34,135 nt of DNA from Firmicutes bacterium UBA3941. Lineage in GTDB: Bacteria; Bacillota; Clostridia; Caldicoprobacterales; UBA3941. Positions 25,932 to 34,135 of the stretch are shown piece by piece. The stretch's first letter is position 1. Each line of letters opens with the position of its first letter. Position numbers and translations under genes: made by a program. The stretch spans positions 5,541 to 39,675 of the forward strand of contig DGDX01000070.1 in assembly GCA_002385665.1 (NCBI GenBank), given 5' to 3'. A model generated the notes under the pieces. It saw nothing but the letters and a program-made list of their open reading frames with translations. It did not search any database and had not been told where the DNA came from.

Positions 25932-27326
25932 TCAGAGAATAAATCTATGAAGGTTCTCTTCTTTAACAAGGTCTTTAAGGGCTTTATGGACGTAATCGGC
26001 ATCTATTGTAATATCCTGTCCCGACAAGTCCTCGGCACTAAATGATATATCCTCCATTAACTTTTCCATAACGGTATGTAATCTGCGTGCACCTATGTTC
26101 TCGCTGCTCTGGTTCAAAATATAGGAAATCCTTGCTATCTCCTTAATGGCTTCATCAGAAAATTCCAGATTTATGTTTTCCACCCTCATTAGCTCCTTAT
26201 GCTGCTTTAAGAGTGCATTTTCTGGTTGAGTCAGTATCTGTTCAAAGTCATCCTGGGTTAAACTCTCCAATTCCACCCTTATGGGAAATCTGCCCTGAAG
26301 TTCCGGTATCAAATCCGATACCTTGGATACATGAAAAGCACCAGCAGCGATAAATAGTATATGATCCGTCTTAATTGGGCCATATTTCGTCATAACGGTG
26401 GTACCCTCGACTATGGGCAAAATATCCCTCTGTACCCCTTCTCTGGAAACATCGGGACCTCCACTCATCTCCTTTCCTACGATTTTATCAATTTCATCTA
26501 TGAAGATTATTCCACGTTGTTCCGCCGCCTCTATGCCCTCTTCTATGACTTCATCCATATCCACAAGTTTTTGAGCCTCTTCCTGCTCCAATATTCTTCT
26601 TGCTTCCCGGATAGTAGTCTTTCTTTTTTTGGTTTTTCGGGGCAGTATGCTCCCGAATACATCCTGAATCTGTATGAGCATATCCTCGTTTCCTATACCT
26701 GGAATAAATCCTATACCGGAATATTTTGAGTCCTCTACCTCAATTTCTATCTGTACATCCTCCATGACTCCTAATCTCAATCTTTGGCGGAGCTTTTCCC
26801 GGGTTCCAGCCATAGATTGATTGGATGTATCATCGGGTGTCTCATTGGTATCATCATCGTTTTCGTCTTGTTGGAATAAAAGTTCCAGGGGGTTTGGTTG
26901 CTTTCGTTTTCTAGTAGGTAATAGAATATCCAATATCCTGTTCTCAGCAGCCAGCTCGGCCTTTTCCTTAATGGATTCTGTTTTCTTATGCTTGACCATA
27001 CGTATGGCCGCTTCCACCAAATCTCTGACCATGGATTCTACATCCCGTCCAACATAACCCACTTCAGTAAATTTGGTTGCCTCCACTTTAACCAAAGGTG
27101 CCTCTACCAGTTTAGCCAGTCGCCTGGCAATTTCCGTCTTACCTACACCTGTAGGTCCCATCATTATTATGTTTTTTGGAGTGATGTCCTCCCTCAAATT
27201 CTCTTCAATAAGGCTGCGCCTGTACCGGTTTCGAAGAGCGACAGCTACCGACTTTTTTGCCTCTTTTTGTCCTACAATATATCTGTCCAATTCTGCAACT
27301 ATCTGCTTGGGAGTCAAATTATCCAA
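25932..27326 (-). CDS. hslU: HslU (ClpY) unfoldase ATPase
   Basis: AAA+ hexamer that unfolds proteins and feeds them to the HslV peptidase. It has 464 residues: Walker A GPTGVGKT (57-64), an intermediate domain about 110-250 with an acidic stretch rich in D, N and E near 155-170, Walker B FIDEID (275-280), sensor and C-terminal domain, and the conserved C-terminus RFIL that docks into HslV. The frame allows a GTG at 27335, but that codon overlaps the SD (AGGAGGTG). The TTG at 27326 has 8-nt spacing and gives [20 protein letters not shown], the family-like start. hslV ends a few bases upstream. Confidence 0.96.
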   Translation of the reverse strand: MDNLTPKQIVAELDRYIVGQKEAKKSVAVALRNRYRRSLIEENLREDITPKNIIMMGPTGVGKTEIARRLAKLVEAPLVKVEATKFTEVGYVGRDVESMVRDLVEAAIRMVKHKKTESIKEKAELAAENRILDILLPTRKRKQPNPLELLFQQDENDDDTNETPDDTSNQSMAGTREKLRQRLRLGVMEDVQIEIEVEDSKYSGIGFIPGIGNEDMLIQIQDVFGSILPRKTKKRKTTIREARRILEQEEAQKLVDMDEVIEEGIEAAEQRGIIFIDEIDKIVGKEMSGGPDVSREGVQRDILPIVEGTTVMTKYGPIKTDHILFIAAGAFHVSKVSDLIPELQGRFPIRVELESLTQDDFEQILTQPENALLKQHKELMRVENINLEFSDEAIKEIARISYILNQSSENIGARRLHTVMEKLMEDISFSAEDLSGQDITIDADYVHKALKDLVKEENLHRFIL

Positions 27327-27338
27327 CAGCGGCACCTC

Positions 27339-27869
27339 CTAAATCTCTTCAATGTAGATGTTATCATTTGTATAAACGCAAATGGATGAGGCAATCTCTA
27401 AGGATTTCCTTACAATTTCCTTGGGCTCCAATTGAGTATTCTCCATGAGCGCTTTAGCCGCTGCCATGGCAAAGGCTCCACCTGAACCAATTGCCGCAAT
27501 CTGATCATCGGGTTCAATAACTTCACCTGTCCCAGAAATAATTAGGAGTGTTTTATCATCAATGGCTATGAGCATAGCCTCTAATTTCCGTAAAAGCTTA
27601 TCGGCGCGCCATTCCTTGGCTAATTCCACCGCTGCCCGCTCCAGGTTGCCAGCATATTGTTCCAGCTTAGCCTCGAAACGTTCGCTGAGGCTAAATGCGT
27701 CGGCTACGCTACCGGCAAAGCCCACTAATACCCTGTCATGGTAGAGTCGCCGTACCTTTCTGGCACCATGTTTCATAATGGTGTTTTGACCGAAAGTAAC
27801 CTGGCCATCTCCGCCAATTGCTGCCCGGCCATTCTTCCTTACGGCCACTATGGTGGTCCCTTTCAACAT
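27339..27869 (-). CDS. hslV: HslV (ClpQ) peptidase subunit
   Basis: Threonine protease of the proteasome-like HslUV complex. It has 176 residues. The N-terminal MLKG is followed by [10 protein letters not shown], so the catalytic threonine is residue 5 and a four-residue propeptide must be removed. E. coli HslV loses only the methionine, and Bacillus ClpQ uses a serine. GDGQVTFG, the conserved lysine region (HGARKVRRL) and GSGG are present. ATG start with AGGGGGG about 10 nt upstream. First gene of the hslVU-codY-fur unit, with a promoter in the 85-nt gap after trmFO. The codV/xerC recombinase gene that precedes it in Bacillus is absent. Confidence 0.96.
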   Translation of the reverse strand: MLKGTTIVAVRKNGRAAIGGDGQVTFGQNTIMKHGARKVRRLYHDRVLVGFAGSVADAFSLSERFEAKLEQYAGNLERAAVELAKEWRADKLLRKLEAMLIAIDDKTLLIISGTGEVIEPDDQIAAIGSGGAFAMAAAKALMENTQLEPKEIVRKSLEIASSICVYTNDNIYIEEI

Positions 27870-27912
27870 AGCAGTCTAACCCCCCTAGTATACTAATTGA
27901 CTAAACATTCAA

Positions 27913-27941
27913 ATAGTATCATACAATATTACAAAATTCAA
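27913..27941 (-). promoter_or_regulatory. Sigma-A promoter for hslV-hslU-codY-fur
   Basis: Minus strand: -35 TTGAAT at 27936-27941, 17-bp spacer, -10 TACTAT at 27913-27918 with an upstream TGA giving an extended -10. Confidence 0.65.
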
Positions 27942-27954
27942 CCTTTTGACACGT

Positions 27955-29259
27955 TTATCTGGGGTGGATATAACTCTCTATGGCCTTAAGTGCCCTGTCG
28001 GCTATGAGCTTGTTTCTATCTTGTTTGTTGCGAACTCTTTTTTCCAGGGGGTCCATAATCCCAAAATTAACGTTCATTGGCTGAAAATCCCTAATAGTAG
28101 GGTTTGAAATATAGCGGGCAAGTGCACCAATGGCAGTAGTACCGGGAAACTCGACAACCTGTTTGCCGAGCAGGGTCCCTGCCAGGTGATAGCCGGCTAC
28201 AAGACCGCTTGATGCCGATTCGACATATCCCTCAACTCCGGTTATTTGCCCGGCAAAATATATTCTATTGTTCTCCCTCATCCGATAGAAGGAATCAAGG
28301 AGCTTGGGTGAATTTATGAAAGTATTCCTATGCATAACCCCATAACGGATAAATTCTGCGTTTTCAAGCCCCGGAATTAAAGAGAAGACCCGCCTTTGCT
28401 CGCTAAACTTCAAATTCGTTTGAAAGCCAACCAAATTGTATAAGGTTGCTTTATGGTTGTCCTGTCTCAGCTGCACCACAGCGTAAGGTTCTTTTCCGGT
28501 ACGGGGGTCTGTCAGCCCTACGGGTTTTAAGGGACCAAACCTGAGGGTATCTAGGCCCCTTTGAGCCATAACTTCCACAGGCATACAACCTTCAAATATC
28601 TTTTTTTCAAAATCCTTTAACGTTACTACCTCAGCATTTACAAGTTCGTTCCAAAACCTTGTGTACTCTTCCTTGTTCATAGGACAGTTGAGGTAGTCGT
28701 CACCGCGCCCGTAACGGGAAGCCCTAAACACCTTGGTTTTGTCTAATGACTCCAGGGTTACAATGGGAGCAGCCGCATCAAAGAAATAGAGATAATCCTC
28801 TTTTACAAACTGCGAAATAGCCTCTGAAATACTGGGTGACGAAAGGGGGCCTGTCGCAATAATGGTATACTCTGACTTGGGTATCTCCTTGATTTCCTGA
28901 TAATGGACATCGATGTTCTGATGATTTTCCACGATATCCGTTATATACTCTGAAAACGCATTCCTATCCACTGCCAGCGCACCTCCTGCGGGTACGCGGT
29001 TAAGGTCTGCTGCTTTTATGATCAGGGAGTTGAGCCTGCGCATCTCTTCCTTCAACAAACCCACTGCATTTTCTAATCTGTCAGATCTTAAGGAATTGCT
29101 ACAAACCAACTCCGCTAAGTTTGAAGTGGTATGAGCAGGGGTCATCACATGGGGTCTCATCTCATAAAGATCCACCTTTATGCCCCTGTTTGCCAGCTGC
29201 CATGCAGCCTCGCAGCCGGCTAAACCACCGCCTATAACATTAACTTTTAGTTCCTTCAT
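27955..29259 (-). CDS. trmFO: tRNA (uracil-54-C5)-methyltransferase, folate/FAD-dependent
   Basis: Makes ribothymidine 54 in the T loop of tRNAs using methylenetetrahydrofolate and FADH2, unlike AdoMet-dependent TrmA. At 434 residues it is of family length. The FAD-binding [17 protein letters not shown] is at 10-26, and the two functional cysteines known in the Bacillus enzyme are visible as C53 ([10 protein letters not shown]) and C225 (FEGCMPVE). The FAD-contact segment [13 protein letters not shown] is near 337-349. Its ATG overlaps the topA stop as ATGA, so the two are coupled; the topA-trmFO order matches Bacillus. Confidence 0.97.
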   Translation of the reverse strand: MKELKVNVIGGGLAGCEAAWQLANRGIKVDLYEMRPHVMTPAHTTSNLAELVCSNSLRSDRLENAVGLLKEEMRRLNSLIIKAADLNRVPAGGALAVDRNAFSEYITDIVENHQNIDVHYQEIKEIPKSEYTIIATGPLSSPSISEAISQFVKEDYLYFFDAAAPIVTLESLDKTKVFRASRYGRGDDYLNCPMNKEEYTRFWNELVNAEVVTLKDFEKKIFEGCMPVEVMAQRGLDTLRFGPLKPVGLTDPRTGKEPYAVVQLRQDNHKATLYNLVGFQTNLKFSEQRRVFSLIPGLENAEFIRYGVMHRNTFINSPKLLDSFYRMRENNRIYFAGQITGVEGYVESASSGLVAGYHLAGTLLGKQVVEFPGTTAIGALARYISNPTIRDFQPMNVNFGIMDPLEKRVRNKQDRNKLIADRALKAIESYIHPR

Positions 29260-31343
29260 TCTCTCTTTTCCTCTTTATATTTGCACTGATCATTGGAGCA
29301 AACAAGGGTTTTCGCCCTGCCCCTTTGAGTTTTTTCAACCATGTAGGATCCGCATTTCGGACAAGGTTCTTTTACTGGTAAATCCCAGGAAACAAAGTCA
29401 CACTCGGGATATTTACTACATCCATAAAATTTACGCCCCCTCTTGGTCTTCCTTACCACTACGTTTGAACCACATTTAGGACATGGGACGTCTACTTCTT
29501 CCACTATGGGTTTTGTATTTCTGCATTCTGGGAAGTTGGGACAAGCCAGAAATTTACCATATCGACCTGTCTTTATTACCATGTTTGAACCGCATTTCTC
29601 GCATATGACATCGGATACTTCATCCTTTATTTCTATCTTGGGAATGTCACCATCTGCATGATCCAATAGGGTTTTAAAGGAAGGATAAAAATCCCTTATA
29701 ACATCCTTCCAGGCTCTTTTGCCTTCTTCAACGCTATCAAGACGTTCCTCCATATCTGCGGTAAATTGATAATCCACTATATCCGCAAAATAGTCCATCA
29801 TCAAATCGTTGACTATAAACCCCAATTCTGTGGGTATCAATGTCCTTTTATCCCTTTCAACATATCCTCGGGATGTGATGGTATGGATGGTAGGCGCATA
29901 AGTGCTGGGTCTGCCGATTCCCATATCCTCCAAAGCACGTACCAGGGTAGCCTCCGTAAAGCGTGGAGGTGGCTGAGTGAAATGTTGGTTTGGCGTCCAT
30001 TTATCCAAGAGCACCTTGTCCCCTGCTTTCAAATTGGGTAAATCTATTTCCACCTCTTCCTTACCGTCATCACGACCCTCTTCATAGATAATTGAATATC
30101 CCGGAAAAACCTTTCGCGAACCATTGGCCCTAAATATATAGTCCTTTCCCTTTATATTTATGGTCATAGTTTCATAAAGTGCCGGTGTCATTTGACTGGC
30201 TAAAAATCTTTGATAGATCAGTTTATAAAGCCGGTATTGATCCCTTTTCAGGGAATCCTTTATAGAATCAGGATCCCTTAATACACTTGTAGGCCTTATG
30301 GCCTCGTGAGCATCCTGAGACCCCTTTCTGCCCCTGTATTGATTGGGTTTACCTGGTCTAAATTCCTTACCATACTTGGATAGTATATATTCCAGCGCCT
30401 CATTTTGGGCTCCCTCCGATATTCTGGTAGAATCCGTCCTTATATAGGTAACGAGTCCCACAGAACCTTCTCCCCTTATGTCAATTCCCTCATAGAGCTG
30501 TTGGGCTAATAGCATTGTTTTTTGAGCTGTAAACCCCAACTTCCTGGATGCCTCCTGCTGAAGGGTGCTGGTGGTAAAGGGTGGTGACGGATTTCGCTTT
30601 TTGCTACCCCTTTTAACCTCGTCCACTATATAATCAGCACCTATTAGGTCTTTTATTATATCTTGGACCTGTTTTTCTTCTTTCAGCTCCAATTTTTTGC
30701 CTTTTATACCATAAAAAGCGGCCTCGAAGACCTGCTTATCTCCATCTTTATAAAAATTACCAATCAGCGACCAATACTCTTCGGGAACAAAGCTTTGTAT
30801 CTCTCTTTCCCTGTCACATATTAGCCTTGTTGCCACGGATTGTACCCGACCGGCGCTCAATCCCTTGCGAATCTTCCTCCATAACAGGGGACTAATTTGA
30901 TAGCCCACTAAGCGATCCAAAACCCTACGCGCCTGTTGGGCATCGACCAGATCTTTATTTATAGGCCTGGGCTTTTTAACAGCTTCCTTAACGGCGGTGC
31001 CTGTAATTTCATTGAATTCTATCCTGCAAGGACTATCGGATTCTATTTTTAGAATGTGGGCCAGATGCCAAGATATTGCTTCACCTTCCCTATCCGGGTC
31101 TGTTGCAAGAAGTACTCTTTTCGCCGTCTTCGCTTCCTTTCTCAATTTGTTGAGGATTTCTCCCTTTCCTCTTATCGTTATATATTTTGGTTCAAAGTCA
31201 TTCTCGATATCCACACCTAGTTGACTCTTGGGCAGATCTCTAACATGCCCCATAGATGCTTCGACCTTATAATTTCTTCCTAAAAACTTTTTTATGGTTT
31301 TTGCTTTTGCTGGTGATTCAACGATTACCAGATTTTGTGCCAT
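29256..31343 (-). CDS. topA: DNA topoisomerase I (type IA)
   Basis: Relaxes negative supercoils by single-strand passage. It has 695 residues. The TOPRIM domain begins [11 protein letters not shown] (4-14) and carries the metal motif TDPDREGEA (81-89). The active-site tyrosine is Y300 in [14 protein letters not shown]. Three C-terminal four-cysteine zinc ribbons follow (CEKCG...CPNFPEC, CPKCG...CSKYPEC, CPKCG...CSNDQC). The frame opens upstream at 31370, but GGAGG lies 7 nt before the ATG at 31343, and the upstream codons would overlap the end of dprA. Between dprA and trmFO. Confidence 0.97.
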   Translation of the reverse strand: MAQNLVIVESPAKAKTIKKFLGRNYKVEASMGHVRDLPKSQLGVDIENDFEPKYITIRGKGEILNKLRKEAKTAKRVLLATDPDREGEAISWHLAHILKIESDSPCRIEFNEITGTAVKEAVKKPRPINKDLVDAQQARRVLDRLVGYQISPLLWRKIRKGLSAGRVQSVATRLICDREREIQSFVPEEYWSLIGNFYKDGDKQVFEAAFYGIKGKKLELKEEKQVQDIIKDLIGADYIVDEVKRGSKKRNPSPPFTTSTLQQEASRKLGFTAQKTMLLAQQLYEGIDIRGEGSVGLVTYIRTDSTRISEGAQNEALEYILSKYGKEFRPGKPNQYRGRKGSQDAHEAIRPTSVLRDPDSIKDSLKRDQYRLYKLIYQRFLASQMTPALYETMTINIKGKDYIFRANGSRKVFPGYSIIYEEGRDDGKEEVEIDLPNLKAGDKVLLDKWTPNQHFTQPPPRFTEATLVRALEDMGIGRPSTYAPTIHTITSRGYVERDKRTLIPTELGFIVNDLMMDYFADIVDYQFTADMEERLDSVEEGKRAWKDVIRDFYPSFKTLLDHADGDIPKIEIKDEVSDVICEKCGSNMVIKTGRYGKFLACPNFPECRNTKPIVEEVDVPCPKCGSNVVVRKTKRGRKFYGCSKYPECDFVSWDLPVKEPCPKCGSYMVEKTQRGRAKTLVCSNDQCKYKEEKRE

Positions 31344-31362
31344 TCTATAACCTCCATTGGTA

Positions 31363-32463
31363 TTAAGCATCCCAGTTCCTAATAAATATTTTGCCTGGCA
31401 TTTGTTTTACTATCCCCTTAACTTCAAGCATTGTCAAAACTGCATTTAGTTTATGTATCTCAATTTTTGTATCTTTTGCTAACTCCTCCAAATGCCTCTC
31501 CCCTTCTTGGAGTGCATTATACACCTGGGTTTCAAAAAAATCAAGCTGCAGGGGCTCCGACGCATTTCCAGGATCTTCCTGGCTTATACCCAGATCCTCA
31601 AGAATATCCTGGACATCGGTTACCAGTTTTGCCCCTTCCTTTAGTATTTTATTCGTACCTGCACTCTGAGGTACATTGATATTACCTGGGAGGGCATAGA
31701 CGTCCCTTCCCTGTTCCAATGCAAAATCAACAGTAATAAGGGCTCCGCTCTTCAAACCCGCTTCTATCACCAATACCCCACTTGCCAATCCGCTGATGAT
31801 ACGATTTCTGGCAGGAAAATTCCCGGCTAATGGAGATGTCCCGGGTGGATACTCGGATACTATTGCTCCCTCTTCCTCCATGGTACTGTATAGTTTTCGA
31901 TTCTCCGGTGGGTATACCCTGTCTATACCGCAGCCCAACACCCCCACGGTCTTACCCCCAGCCTTTAAGGCACCATGATGGGACATGGCATCTATCCCCC
32001 TGGCCAGACCGCTTACTACAGTGACACCTGCTTCAGCCAGCTGGAAGCCAAACTTTTCGGCCATCTGCCTTCCATAACCCGTTGATCTTCTGGAACCCAC
32101 GATTGCTACTGAAGGATTAATATCTTTGAGGGACATACCCTTGCAGTAAAGTACAGGCGGTGGATCAAATATTTGTTTCAATAGGTCGGGATACTCCTCA
32201 TCCAAGAGGGTGACGATCCTATAGTCCGCTGAATTTGTAGTTTCATAAATTCTATCCAATACCCTCTGTTGCCTTTGATTTATTATCTCGTTTACCACAT
32301 TAACGCTTAGTTGAGGGGCTAGCTTTAGCAACTCTCCTTTTGATGCCAACCACACTCCATAAGCGCTGGCAAAGTGCTCCACTAAAAAATGAAACCGTTT
32401 AGCACCAATGCCAGGAATCTGGGATAACCATATCCAATAAATCCTTTCTTCAAACTTTTCCAC
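31363..32463 (-). CDS. dprA: DNA processing protein DprA (Smf)
   Basis: Binds incoming single-stranded DNA during natural transformation and loads RecA; it is also kept widely in species not known to be competent. It has 366 residues: an N-terminal HhH/SAM-like region (IPGIGAKRFHFL 16-27), the Rossmann-fold DprA core (VAIVGSRRSTGYGRQMA, then GLARGIDAMSHHGAL and GCGIDRVYPPEN), and a C-terminal winged-helix domain of about 60 residues. The start is GTG at 32463, with AGGGGGG upstream. It follows the yifB/comM-like gene by 48 nt and precedes topA, the standard Firmicutes order. Confidence 0.96.
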   Translation of the reverse strand: MEKFEERIYWIWLSQIPGIGAKRFHFLVEHFASAYGVWLASKGELLKLAPQLSVNVVNEIINQRQQRVLDRIYETTNSADYRIVTLLDEEYPDLLKQIFDPPPVLYCKGMSLKDINPSVAIVGSRRSTGYGRQMAEKFGFQLAEAGVTVVSGLARGIDAMSHHGALKAGGKTVGVLGCGIDRVYPPENRKLYSTMEEEGAIVSEYPPGTSPLAGNFPARNRIISGLASGVLVIEAGLKSGALITVDFALEQGRDVYALPGNINVPQSAGTNKILKEGAKLVTDVQDILEDLGISQEDPGNASEPLQLDFFETQVYNALQEGERHLEELAKDTKIEIHKLNAVLTMLEVKGIVKQMPGKIFIRNWDA

Positions 32464-32511
32464 CTGTAACCCCCCTAATCTAAGCGCCTAGATTCTATGT
32501 AAATTAATCTC

Positions 32512-34041
32512 TTAACGCCAATACTGCCTGTCCAATGACCTGTACTGTATAGCCTCCGCTATATGGCTTGCCTCTATATTGTCCGATCCTTCAAGATCGG
32601 CTATAGTCCTTGAAACCTTAAGAATTCTATCATATGCCCTCGCGCTCAATTTCATGGTGGTATAGGCTTTTTCCATAAGCCTCTTCCCATAATTGTCCAT
32701 TTTACAGTACTTTCTTATCTGTTTGGGACTTAACTGCGCATTGTAAAATACACCCTCATCTTTGTACCGTTGAATCTGTCGCTCTCTTGCCTGGTTTACC
32801 CTTTCCCGTATGCTTGCTGAGGATTCGGCTTTTTCGTCCCCGCTTATCTTCTGAAACGATAAACTGGGCACCTCAATATGTATGTCGAATCTGTCCAATA
32901 GCGGTCCCGATATCTTGCCTAAGTATCTGCGTATCTCATTAGGGGTACAGGTACATTCATGGTCTGCATCTCCCCAATAACCACATGGACATGGGTTAAG
33001 GCTGGCAACAAGCATAAATTTACAAGGATATACTGCAGTGCCCTGAGCCCTGGATATTGTGATCTCTCCATCCTCAAGGGGTTGTCTTAAAACCTCCAAA
33101 ACATCCTTCTTAAATTCCAGAAGTTCATCCAGGAAAAGAACTCCGTGATGAGCGAGACTAATCTGCCCTGGGGTGGGTATTCTCCCTCCTCCTACAAGGG
33201 CGGAGCTTGAAATCGTATGATGTGGCGACATAAAGGGTCGAGTGTCAACGATCCCTTCCTTCTCCTTTATCATACCAGCTACACTATAGACCTTTGTTAT
33301 CTCAAGTGCTTCTTCGTAGGATAGGTCCGGAAGGATCGTAGGGAGCCTTTTTGCCAACATGGTTTTACCGGAACCCGGCGGCCCCATCAGTATAATATTA
33401 TGTCCTCCCGCAGCAGCTACTTCCAGGGCTCTTTTGGCTCCATTTTGACCCTTAACATCGCTAAAGTCATCTGCAAATGAAGGTTTAAATCCGGTACCTG
33501 CAGAGTCAGTTCTTATATATGGGATTAGACCCGATTCACTCCTGAAAGATTCCACTAACTCAGCCAATGTTTTATAGGGATATACTGTAACACCGGATAC
33601 GTTACTGGCTTCTTTTGCATTTTCATAGGGCAGAACCACGGAATTATTTTCTTCTCTTATGGATAAGAGCATGGGAAGGACACCGCTTATGGGTTTTAGC
33701 GTACCATCCAGCGATAATTCACCCAAAAAAACAGGGTCAGGATTATCCATTACAGGGATCTGACCGGTTGCTATAAGGATTCCCACCGCTATGGCCAAGT
33801 CAAATGCAGGTCCTTCTTTTTTGGTGTCTGCAGGAGCCATATTTACGGTTATCCGCTTAATTGGGAATTCAAATCCACTGTTCTTAATGGCTGCCCGAAC
33901 CCTCTCCTTTGATTCGCGAATGGATATATCCGGCAAACCTACAATGTCAAAGACCGGTAACCCATTGGATATATCCACTTCAACGTCAATCATGTATCCT
34001 TCGACACCAAATATCCCAGCGCTCTTTACCTTAGCCAGCAT
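32512..34041 (-). CDS. comM: YifB/ComM-like Mg-chelatase-family AAA+ ATPase
   Basis: Member of the YifB/ComM family. In Vibrio ComM is a hexameric helicase that aids branch migration during transformation; the role in Firmicutes is less clear. It has 509 residues: an N-terminal Lon-S5-like domain (1-185, with VEVDISNGLPVFDIVGLPD), Walker A GPPGSGKT (220-227), Walker B LFLDELLEF near 304-312, a cysteine cluster NPCPCGYWG...CTC, and a C-terminal helical domain with SARAYDRILKVSRTIADL. ATG start with GGAGGGG upstream. It is probably the head or an early gene of the dprA-topA-trmFO unit. The remaining 94 bases of the window hold no clear promoter. Confidence 0.94.
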   Translation of the reverse strand: MLAKVKSAGIFGVEGYMIDVEVDISNGLPVFDIVGLPDISIRESKERVRAAIKNSGFEFPIKRITVNMAPADTKKEGPAFDLAIAVGILIATGQIPVMDNPDPVFLGELSLDGTLKPISGVLPMLLSIREENNSVVLPYENAKEASNVSGVTVYPYKTLAELVESFRSESGLIPYIRTDSAGTGFKPSFADDFSDVKGQNGAKRALEVAAAGGHNIILMGPPGSGKTMLAKRLPTILPDLSYEEALEITKVYSVAGMIKEKEGIVDTRPFMSPHHTISSSALVGGGRIPTPGQISLAHHGVLFLDELLEFKKDVLEVLRQPLEDGEITISRAQGTAVYPCKFMLVASLNPCPCGYWGDADHECTCTPNEIRRYLGKISGPLLDRFDIHIEVPSLSFQKISGDEKAESSASIRERVNQARERQIQRYKDEGVFYNAQLSPKQIRKYCKMDNYGKRLMEKAYTTMKLSARAYDRILKVSRTIADLEGSDNIEASHIAEAIQYRSLDRQYWR

Positions 34042-34135
34042 TCTGTCCCCTCCTAAGTGTATACTCTCTTGCCATAATCCCCTCGGTAATAGCTCACAAT
34101 ATCACATATTCTACAATTATCCTGAATATCCTGCC

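Noticed and set aside
34050..34135. CodY box or other operator upstream of the comM-like gene
   Set aside because: The AT-rich ATATTCAGGATAATT sequence resembles the CodY consensus only with an inserted base; too weak to call.

Overview
The window looks like a chromosomal, vertically inherited housekeeping region of a spore-forming member of the Clostridia (Firmicutes), moderate in G+C. The evidence is: sporulation sigma factor K, CodY, RNase J, MutS2, TrmFO, two T-box leaders, strong AGGAGG-type Shine-Dalgarno (SD) sites, many TTG/GTG starts, and a gene order shared with Bacillus/Clostridium. I cannot name the genus. There is no phage, insertion sequence, CRISPR array, rRNA or tRNA gene. Apart from a 5'-truncated chemoreceptor on the plus strand at the left edge, every gene lies on the minus strand, so the transcription units are described below from high to low coordinates.

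Layout in transcription order: (1) yifB/comM-like ATPase, dprA, topA, trmFO (34041-27955), the DNA uptake, topology and tRNA-modification group. (2) hslV, hslU, codY, fur (27869-24646), with its own promoter and ending at a terminator on the fur stop codon. (3) A nucleotidyltransferase fused to a degenerate phosphohexomutase domain (24382-21953), between its own promoter-like sequence and a strong terminator. (4) rnjA (21662-19995). (5) mltG, a U32 peptidase-family (trhP-like) gene, then sigK (19868-16580). (6) yqeG-aroE, overlapping by 4 nt (16424-15076). (7) The translation cluster: T-box(Thr)-thrS; infC leader-infC-rpmI-rplT; rlmP/ysgA-like methyltransferase; a tiny yqzL-like gene; T-box(Phe)-pheS-pheT (15035-6383). 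(8) zapA, a 70-residue orphan gene, mutS2 and a small membrane protein (6145-2141).

Regulation is unusually readable. Nine sigma-A-like promoters, all with 16-17 bp spacing, can be placed, along with seven intrinsic terminators or attenuators and two T-box riboswitches with readable specifier codons (TTC for Phe, ACC for Thr). The infC operon has a promoter and then an attenuator before the first gene, as expected of an L20-autoregulated leader.

The most interesting signal is at sigK. An 11-bp perfect inverted repeat pairs the sigK SD with an upstream anti-SD copy, and a sigma-K/sigma-E-type -10 element lies inside the loop. Read-through mRNA from the upstream genes should therefore be translationally masked, while mRNA started at the sporulation promoter should not. 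Other points worth attention are the loss of all three catalytic loops in the phosphohexomutase half of the fusion protein, a 29-codon yqzL-like gene abutting the Phe T-box, and an orphan gene next to a 450-bp AT-rich stretch without a gene. I see no sign of a new defence or mobile system.
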